From positions 17,685,136 through 17,749,135 of the forward strand of contig NC_050472.1 in the NCBI RefSeq assembly GCF_013373865.1: a stretch of 64,000 bases of DNA, given 5' to 3'. Positions 57,416 to 64,000 of this stretch are shown piece after piece. The notes under the pieces were generated by a model. That model was not told the origin of the DNA and searched no databases. It saw nothing but the letters and a program-made list of their open reading frames with translations. Numbering within the stretch: the first letter of the stretch is position 1; each line of letters begins with the position of its first letter. This stretch comes from Monomorium pharaonis. Lineage: Eukaryota > Arthropoda > Insecta > Hymenoptera > Formicidae. Both the position numbers and the translations under genes were made by a program.

Positions 57416-58324
57416 TAGTTTGCTACAGTTCTCTATCATTTCCGCCACCCTTTCTCTGTAATCTTGACTTTTGTGGTTTCTTAGAAAACTTTCTGTGACA
57501 CCTTTGAAACACAATCATGCTGCTTTTTCGCTTTCATTCAGTTTGGCGACAAAATTGTTGTCTCTCAACATTTTACATATTTGAAGTCCATCGAAAATTC
57601 TCTCCCGCAATTTTGCATCAGAGATGTTGGAAAGTTTTTCTTGTAAATGCTGGTAGCATTCACCTTTTTTATTCAGAGCTTTCATCCATTATTTTATGAG
57701 GTCTAATTTGATATGAAGAGATGGAAGAAGAACTTTGAAAATTTAACTAACAGTTTATTTAGGATATTTTTAGACCCAAGTTGCAAAGACGTCCTTGTCG
57801 GCCATTCTTTTCTTATGTAATGGTTCGTTCGATTTCTACTATCCCATTCACATAGGAAGCACAGATTTTTTGTGTAACCTGATTGTTGATCCAATAATAT
57901 GGTGAGAATTTTCAGATCCTCACAAATTTGCCATAAATGTTGTGTGTATTTAATTTTATCAAGAATTGTTTTTAGGTTTGTGTACTCTTCTTTTATCACT
58001 ACCGAATGCGCTATAGGAATGGAGGCATATACATTAGTATTGTGCAGCAACACTGCTTTCAAGCTTCTCTTAGAAGAATCGATGAATAGTCTCCACTCAT
58101 CAGACTTGTAACATCCAGGTTTCAGTTTGTTCATTAATTCAAACTTTTGAGAATAAAAGAATTGTATATAATAGAAAAAGGGGGTGAATTTTTTACGCTA
58201 TTTATTCACAGAAGCTCAGACTTGTCGTACCTATTGAATTTTCCTCGGGTAATGTGGTTATGCAAGCTTGCATACTCTAGAATCTAGAGTTTAGATTATG
58301 CATTTGTGACCCAAACTGCTTTTA

Positions 58325-58570
58325 CAAAGTGTTTTTTTAAGATTAGGAAAAAATGAACCAATTCAGCAATTCTGACTTTGAATTTCGATTTAGCAGATCA
58401 AAATACATAAAAATAGACTAGTCTGGTGCGCCGGACCAACATAAAAAAGTTTTTTGAGGTTAGAAAAAAATAAGCTAATTTAGCAATTCTGATCTTGAAT
58501 TTGGATTTAGCGAGTCAAAATACATAAGAATTGATTAGTCTGATCCATCGGATCAACACTTTTTTGTGTG
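58325..58570 (-). repeat. Two terminal repeat units of the FPENL element (right side)
   Basis: Tandem units with AGCAATTCTGACTTGAATTT, GATTTAGCAGATCAAAATAC and a GGTGCGCCGGACC / GATCCATCGGATC palindrome. Inverted relative to the units at 53508-54240. Confidence 0.8.
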
Positions 58571-58590
58571 CCTGTGTAATTACAGCAACA

Positions 58591-59600
58591 TTTAACTGAT
58601 CACAATTCTACATATATCACACAACAGCTTATCTATCTCATCTACACCACTATAAAATCTGAGTTATGTTACTCTTCGATTAATTAATTTTACATTGATG
58701 TTGATGATTAAATAGACGAAATGTGACGTAAAGTTGTGCATTGATTGAATGTTGATAACGTTGTAAGGATAAGAATTATTTTTTGTCACCAAGTACACTA
58801 TTACCAGTTTTACTATTAGTTTTTTGGACACATGACATTTCTGGCATAATTTCATGCCTGATCAGATGCGTAGGAATTTAGCTACTGTCACCAAACGTTA
58901 ACGTATGTAATCTGCGAAAAAGTTGTTATGATATTACCGTCTGTACGGCTTTCAATGCTTTTATTCCTTTCAATGTTAATTAATTCCCCAAAACTGTAAT
59001 ATTTTAGATCTTGCTTGATAAGGTCCAAAACCCATGGCCGAAACGTTGTAATAAAGGAGTTTGATATAAATTGCCAGTTTGGTCGTCTTTTAATAACCGA
59101 ACGTTATATTTAATCATCCAGTGGCGAAAAACATTATAATTTGTACATATTATTAGTGCTCTAATAAAATATGCAAAAAATAACAAATATGCAATTTGCA
59201 TATAATCCGAAGTCTAGTTATAAGGATAAGAACCATCTTTTGTCACCAAGGTACCGGCAATTGTATACATTACTAATAAAGCAAAGAATAAAAAATAGTA
59301 TTATAAAAAACATTTGTTTAAAGTTTTTATTTTAAGTTTTTATTTTAAGCTAATTTAAAGTTGTTAATATTGATTGACAATTACAACATAACTGATGCAC
59401 ACAACATTTTATCTCATCGATACCAATGTAAAATTCAATCAGAGAGTAACATAGCTCAGTTAAATGTTTAGTACATCTGTATAACAAAATAATTAGCATA
59501 AAAATTTTATATATTTCACATATCTTCAATAGAAATTTGTATTATAACCTCACATTGCACGTCACTGTGCGAGCCACTGGCACCCACGTAACTCAATAAT
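58591..59600. other. No gene seen
   Basis: AT-rich intron sequence. A hammerhead-like motif at 59013-59049 is listed separately; nothing else is recognisable. Confidence 0.5.
59013..59049 (+). ncRNA. Hammerhead-ribozyme-like motif, candidate 4
   Basis: GCTTGATAAG, a stem GGTC / GGCC with loop CAAAACCCAT, then GAAACGTTG. Same layout as the motif at 38719. Two differences from the hammerhead consensus box, so activity is doubtful. Confidence 0.35.
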
Positions 59601-59716
59601 GGGTGTGATCTACTTGATGCTACGAACGCTTCGCAACATTCTATGACTGGCCAATTCGTAAAAGTCTTTATTCCGATTGGTCACTCAAATGCTTCAAAGC
59701 ATCAAGTGGATCGCAT
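59601..59716. mobile_element. Short MITE, GTGTGATCTACTTGATGCTA ends
   Basis: GGGTGTGATCTACTTGATGC at the left pairs with AGCATCAAGTGGATCGCA at the right. Same family as 63103-63239. Confidence 0.75.
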
Positions 59717-59719
59717 CTA

Positions 59720-60236
59720 GAAATACACGGTGCTGTCGCGAATATCTACACACTTGGGCTGCATTCAGAAATTCACTATGCAAAAAATGCATCCAACACG
59801 AACAGACCTACTACGACCTCACTAGCGAGCGGCGTTTGCATCGCGATTCTATCTACTGCGACTATTTCCTTATTATAGAAAATTAGCGCCGCTGGTGTCG
59901 CAAAAGCAACGAACCGTACATTTCTTCGTCTTGCTTCTCGTTTCTTACGTGCTTACAAGGTTGACGACAATGTCAACGTTTCTTAATAAAAAATTTCAAC
60001 ATTTGGACTTGCGTCGCGATATCTCCTCTCATAAGATACGTAGAGGAAAACAAACACAGTTTTCTAATACAAATCGACTGCAAGCTTTCGATTGAGCCTA
60101 GTTAGAACTCGATCGGTTTAGCCGTTTTTGAGATCCGATAATCTCGAGTGCTCGCAAGTCGCGTACTCGCGTAAATACACACGGTCGGTCTCGCGCTGCG
60201 CGTTTACTTGGCACGAGCCACTACCGTGTCTCTTGA
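59720..60236 (+). repeat. Dispersed repeat, copy 3 (longest)
   Basis: Shares GACTTGCGTCGCGATATCTC, GTTAGAACTCGATCGGTTTA and the end GCCACTACCGTGTCTCTTG with the copies at 10000-10300 and 11150-11440. Higher GC than the surroundings. The open stretches 59677-60095 show no motif. Confidence 0.6.
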
Positions 60237-60239
60237 AAA

Positions 60240-60420
60240 TATTAATAAAATGTTGTAATGCTACTACAATATTACAGAAATGTTGCTGAAATGTTATAAA
60301 TTGTTACAATATTGCAAAAAAGTTTACTAAGATGTTGCATAACTATTAAAATATGCTGAAATATGTTGCATTGTTGCTGCAGTATTGCTGAAATGTTCTG
60401 TGTTGTATAAAATATAATAA
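60240..60420. repeat. Array of AATATTGCAGAAATGTTGC words
   Basis: Short-word array like those at the ends of 39106-40138. One end of an unresolved element. Confidence 0.5.
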
Positions 60421-60776
60421 ATGCCTGAATAATTTTTCAAAAAGTTTTTGAGTTTAATAATATAGATAATATTTGTATTTGAAATGTTTTAAAAAGCTTA
60501 AAAAAAATTTATAATTTTTTAAGGAAATTTTTACTGAAATTTGCGCTTTAAAAATTTTGTTTTTAGTTTGCAAGTAATATAAAAATGCATACTTTTATAT
60601 ATTTTGTTTAAAATTAAATTTTTAAGATTAATTTTGTTTTTTTAATATTTAATATTATGTATGTATATTGAGGTTTTCTTCATGTTTATATAATTTTTTG
60701 ATCTACATATATAAAAGAAATTTTACCATAATTATAAAACGTTTTGTCTATGCAATCATCCTTATTTTTTTATTAG

Positions 60777-60922
60777 ATTAAAGGGAAAGATACGCCAATG
60801 CCGGGGGATATACCAGGTATGGGAGGTGCAAGTACACCAGCCGATCCAGACTACGGCGACAGTGTATGTGTAGCTGGTACACTTGGAAGTAAAAACGATT
60901 TTGATCGCAGAAAAAAAAAGAG
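60777..60922 (+). CDS. Liprin-alpha: Liprin-alpha exon (linker before the SAM domains)
   Basis: Reads IKGKDTPMPGDIPGM, then DPDYGDSVCVAGTLGSKNDF and DRRKKK. The acceptor TTTTATTAG ends at 60776 and the donor GTATTT follows 60922, phase 2. GKDTPMPG, DYGD and DRRKKK are conserved between the lysine cluster of the previous exon and the first SAM domain in insect liprin-alpha. It joins in frame to both neighbours. Confidence 0.9.
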
Positions 60923-61514
60923 GTATTTATATAAAAATTATAACATTATTATTCTAATAAGTGTTACAAATTTTATTAAGCTTACACTCATGGAATCTAT
61001 ATGATATAATACCACAAAAAATTATGTATAGTAATGCACACACACTTATACATATACTTACATACATATTGGGTTGATACGTAAGTAAGTTCCATATTAC
61101 TTAATAAACTAAATTTTTATATTTGAAAAATATTAAAGATAGGAGGTGGTTATGGAATTCATGATATCTTTTTTGTATACTTTGTGTTTAATTTCTTTAT
61201 ATGCTATTTAGACGTTATGACATAGTTACTAGTCATTAACGTTTATTGTATTGTCATAAAAGATATATCTTAATATTGCCAAAAATTTTATAGTTGTGTA
61301 TTCTTTACGTCATTTTGAGAAATATGTCAGGTATTAATTTTTTAATTTCAGTATAACTTAAAGAACTTGAATGGCTTTTAAATGACGTAATTGATTGAAT
61401 TTAACATTTGTCCAAGGTTATAATGACTCATTATATCAAATAATACTTTTTTACTTTTTTATAGTTACATTGTATAAGATATCTCAAAATAAAAAAACAT
61501 AAGTTTAATATATA

Positions 61515-62625
61515 TCTATATATAATAAGTCACGATGTCTGTATGTCCGTATCTCCGCGGACTACTTCGTCATTTGTGGTCCGATCTCAATGCCACTGGT
61601 GTCAAAATTTAGCAAATTTTCCGGAGATTGCTACCATGGGCTCGAATTTTTCAAAAACAGGGTGTTTCAAGAATGATAGGCCAAAATATACGTATGAATG
61701 TTTGAAGTGTGTATGCCTGCGAAATACTCCGTCATTTGTGGTCCGATCCTCTTGCAACTGGTGTCAAAATTTAGCATTTTTTTCAGGGAAGACTATGGGC
61801 ACGAATTTTTCAAAAAAAGGTGTTACAAATTAGGATTTAACTCATACACCAATATAGTTTTTAAGGAGTGTTGTTTTAGGAGGATGGATGCATACAAGAA
61901 AAAGCATACGCACACACAAACACAAATACACAAATAAACACACATAGACATAGTTTAATTGTTTCATATGTTTAATATCATTTGGGAAAGAATTGAATTT
62001 GATATTTAAGAAAGTGAATTGTTAGAAATATTTAGAATAGAAGAGAGGAAATCAAGCACAGTTTTAGAAAGTGAGAAAGATTTAGGGAATCTTTTTAACG
62101 AATCTTTGAAAAAAAAAACATAAAGAAAAAAAGGTACATTTGTACGCATATTTTTGGCTATTATTTTTGTAACACCCTGTTTTTAAAAAATTCAAGCCCA
62201 TAGTAGCCATCCCGGAAAGAACGCTAAATTTTGAGACCAATTTGCAAGAAGATCGGACCAATGACGGAGTAGTTCGCGAGCATACAGACTTCAGTCATTC
62301 ATGAGAAATTTAAAAAAGGTAAAATTATTTTTTAAAAAGTATTTTTTTTTTTTAAGGAAGATTTTTAAAAATATAAATAAATTGTGAAAATTTTAAAAAG
62401 GAAAGTAAATGTTAAAAAAATGAAATTATTTTTTAAATAACCAATTAAACAAATTTTTATTAAAAAAAGATGTTTAAAAATGAATAATATCTTAGTCCCA
62501 CACAACCCAGTCATACAGTAAACAAGACAGGTATGCGTAAATGCATTTCCTCCTACCCTCAAAAAAAGGCCAGAAAAAGAAATAATAGCTTTTGAGCCCG
62601 CACGAAGCGTGGATGAAAAAGCTAG
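61515..62625 (+). mobile_element. Non-autonomous Helitron
   Basis: Starts TCTATATATAATAAG right after A, and ends with a small hairpin CACGAAGCGTG about 10 nt before CTAG, followed by T. TC start, hairpin, CTAG end and A/T insertion without duplication are Helitron hallmarks. Inside, a block CGTCATTTGTGGTCCGATC with GGTGTCAAAATTTAGCA occurs twice in tandem (61568, 61729) and once inverted (62195-62275). No Rep/helicase. Confidence 0.85.
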
Positions 62626-63102
62626 TATATATGTATATATAAAATTTTGTTTTTTATTTTTTAATTACAAACTGCAGTAATTGTATAAATATTAATTCTG
62701 CACTTGGCCATTATATCAAATAATACCGTTTTACTTTTTTTTATAGTTACATTATATAATATACCTCAAAATGAAAAGAATATTAGCTGGAGATTTGTTA
62801 AAAAATTATAATTCTGAATATAAAAAATGTTCCAGTAAATAGTTAATCTAAATACTTTAATAAAAAAAAATACAAAATATATCAAATGTAGTAAGAAGGG
62901 CCAGTAAAAAGTGGCGATTTTTGCTCATCAATCAGTGTCTAAAGTTCAGATATATTATTATTGCTAGTGCCCTGCAGAATGCAAAAATATTTTTCTGAAG
63001 CCTAAAAATCGATGGAAACATGATGAGATTAAAAAATAAAGTACGATATTATGCTGTAGATTTCCGAATATCTTACGCGGTATCCTCAAAATAGATGATT
63101 TA

Positions 63103-63239
63103 GGTTGCGATTCACTTGATGCTACAAATGGTTTGAACTTCAAAGAAGCATTTGAATGACTAATCAAAACAAAGAATTTTACAAATTAATCAATCATAGA
63201 ATGTTTTGAAGAGTTTGTAGCATGAAGTGGATCACACCC
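63103..63239. mobile_element. Short MITE with TTA duplication
   Basis: GGTTGCGATTCACTTGATGC pairs with TAGCATGAAGTGGATCACAC; TTA at 63100-63102 and 63240-63242. Harbinger-like by duplication. Same family as 59601-59716. Confidence 0.85.
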
Positions 63240-63550
63240 TTATCTTTACGGAGTTATTACTCGACTGGTTCAAATTCCAAGCGTGGTATAAATATCCACA
63301 ATAAACTATTATTCAAAATGGCTGAATGGGTCACTAATATGACAACATGTATGTTTGGAAAAGTCATCTAGGGTTAAAGACTTTTAGTTCTAGGGTTAAA
63401 GACTTTTTAATAATTATTATTTAAATATTGATAATATTGTTAATGAACTGTGATAAATATACTTTTTATATTTATGTTGCATTATATTGAGAGCACGAAG
63501 ATGAATAATTTATAAGTTCTGCGATCTTCTATATATATTTAATATTTTAG

Positions 63551-63781
63551 TCCAAGCATGTTTGGTAGCATGTTGGATTCCTCACGGCACGAGCTGTTAG
63601 CAGAAGCGATGAAGGCTGGAACACCCTTTGCTTTATGGAATGGACCAACGGTAGTCGCCTGGCTAGAGCTCTGGGTAGGCATGCCTACATGGTATGTCGC
63701 AGCATGTCGAGCAAACGTTAAAAGCGGTGCTATTATGAGTGCTCTCAGTGATACTGAGATTCAGCGAGAGATTGGTATAAG
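63551..63781 (+). CDS. Liprin-alpha: Liprin-alpha exon (start of SAM domain 1)
   Basis: After the acceptor TATTTTAG the frame reads SMFGSMLDSSRHELLAEAMK, then GPTVVAWLELWVGMPTWYVA, ACRANVKSGAIMSALSDTEI and QREIGI. This is the first of the three SAM domains of liprin-alpha, which bind partners such as CASK and liprin-beta. WLELWVGMP, YVAACRANVKSGAIM and LSDTEIQREIGI are near invariant in the family. The donor GTATGTTA follows 63781 in phase 2. The stretch is complete and undamaged. Confidence 0.95.
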
Positions 63782-63917
63782 GTATGTTATAAAAATGGAA
63801 AAATTATATTTAAAAAAATAATTGAAATAAAATTATAATATAATGGTGATAGTATAATAGTTACGGTATAATATTATAATATTATGTTTATAATTGTTTT
63901 TTATCTTTTTGTTATAG
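63782..63917 (+). other. Liprin-alpha: Liprin-alpha intron, 136 bp
   Basis: GTATGT donor and TTTTTGTTATAG acceptor. AT-rich, with no insertion. Confidence 0.95.
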
Positions 63918-64000
63918 CAATCCTTTGCATCGATTAAAGCTGAGACTAGCTATTCAGGAAATGGTATCGCTTACGAGCCCGTCAGCTCCAAAAACTTCTC
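63918..64000 (+). CDS. Liprin-alpha: Liprin-alpha exon, continues past the window
   Basis: Joins in frame to the previous exon and reads NPLHRLKLRLAIQEMVSLTS followed by PSAPKTS. NPLHRLKLRLAIQEMVSLTS is the conserved end of SAM domain 1 in liprin-alpha. The window stops inside this exon. Confidence 0.95.

Larger units (their letters stand above)
54414..58134 (-). pseudogene. FPENL-family gene, split by two transposons
   Basis: The 5' part (58134-57703) reads MNKLKPGCYKSDEWRLFIDS, SKRSLKAVLLHN, IPIAHSV, a YTQHLWQICEDLKIL block, QQSGYTKNLCFLCEWDSR and HYIRKEWPTR, then decays to about 57421. The 3' part (54617-54414) reads YFLDSHIEFPENLGDY, ERFHQDINEKIEHRCQ and ADFCWTLKRDV. Between them sit the elements at 54621-55831 and 55844-57415. 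The protein is conserved in many arthropod genomes, but I know no function. FIDSSK, EDLKIL and ERFHQD carry acids at spacings that could suit an RNase-H-like fold; the CFLCEWDSRNRTNH block may bind zinc. Both are inference. Confidence 0.65.
53480..58590 (-). mobile_element. FPENL element, full span, with tandem-repeat ends
   Basis: The left end starts near CGCAGGCACACACAAAAAAA and carries about three units of a roughly 117-bp repeat (53508-54240, the third split by a MITE) containing TTGGTCCGGCGGACCAGACT. The right end carries two inverted units (58325-58570) ending TTTTTTGTGTGCCTGTGTAA. Between them lies the FPENL gene on the minus strand, broken by a TTAA element and a CCCAGG element. The inverted tandem-repeat ends plus a second partial copy at window start show this is a mobile unit. 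Class not assigned. Confidence 0.7.
33662..60776 (+). other. Liprin-alpha: Liprin-alpha intron, 27.1 kb, transposon-filled
   Basis: The donor GTAAAAG at 33662 and the acceptor TTTTTTATTAG at 60776 join two exons in phase 0, giving KKEK followed by IKGKDTPMPGD, which is continuous in liprin-alpha proteins. Nearly the whole intron is made of the mobile elements listed here, including the Polinton. Confidence 0.85.
60923..63550 (+). other. Liprin-alpha: Liprin-alpha intron, 2.6 kb
   Basis: Donor GTATTTAT, acceptor TATTTTAG ending at 63550. Contains a Helitron and a MITE; the remainder (60923-61514, 62626-63100, 63240-63550) is AT-rich with no gene. Confidence 0.85.

Noticed and set aside
60240..60420. 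Possible full transposon before the second Liprin-alpha exon
   Set aside because: Only one array side is visible; no matching end was found.

Overview
This is a mobile-element-packed stretch of an arthropod nuclear genome. It is AT-rich, its host exons are small and far apart, and most of the DNA is nested transposons. The mix (a Polinton/Maverick, TTAA-flanked piggyBac-like elements, a Tc1/mariner element, a Helitron, two non-LTR retrotransposons, many MITEs) and the protein families recognised fit a hymenopteran best, probably an ant. The species call is inference.

One host gene is visible: Liprin-alpha (PPFIA family synaptic scaffold) on the + strand. Exons lie at about 33409-33661, 60777-60922, 63551-63781 and 63918 to beyond the window end. 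They encode a serine-rich linker ending in a KKEK lysine cluster, a short linker, and the start of the first SAM domain. The intron between the first two exons is 27.1 kb and is nearly all transposon sequence. The first 33 kb hold no recognisable host exon and are either an upstream intron of the same gene or intergenic.

Layout. 1-1050: end of a poorly known element with a conserved uncharacterised gene (here called the FPENL element). 2344-8231: non-LTR retrotransposon LINE-A inside a CT tract, itself holding a TTAA element and a solo LTR. 10000-14900: small repeats, a MITE, a large inverted-repeat element and AT-rich arrays. 15331-17634: Tc1-like element with very long terminal inverted repeats. 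17908-22800: LINE-B on the minus strand, next to a GA tract. 24181-29344: a CCCAGATAGC-ended transposon carrying a 5S-rRNA-like module, a MITE, a TTAA element and a fold-back. 29690-33325: composite element holding a solo LTR and a fold-back, ending just before the first Liprin-alpha exon.

Inside the big intron: a nest of palindromic elements (33902-41230); a decayed Polinton of about 12 kb (41293-53480) with polymerase N-terminus, integrase, packaging ATPase, phospholipase A2-like and small structural-type genes; then a second FPENL element (53480-58590) broken by two transposons whose insertion points are about 10 bp apart. After it come MITEs, a dispersed repeat, and a non-coding Helitron in the following intron.

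Many boundaries were checked by target-site duplications read directly: TTAA, TA, TTA, 4-bp LTR duplications, 7-bp and 8-bp duplications, and A/T for the Helitron. No intact transposon gene set is present; nearly all transposon ORFs carry stops or frameshifts.
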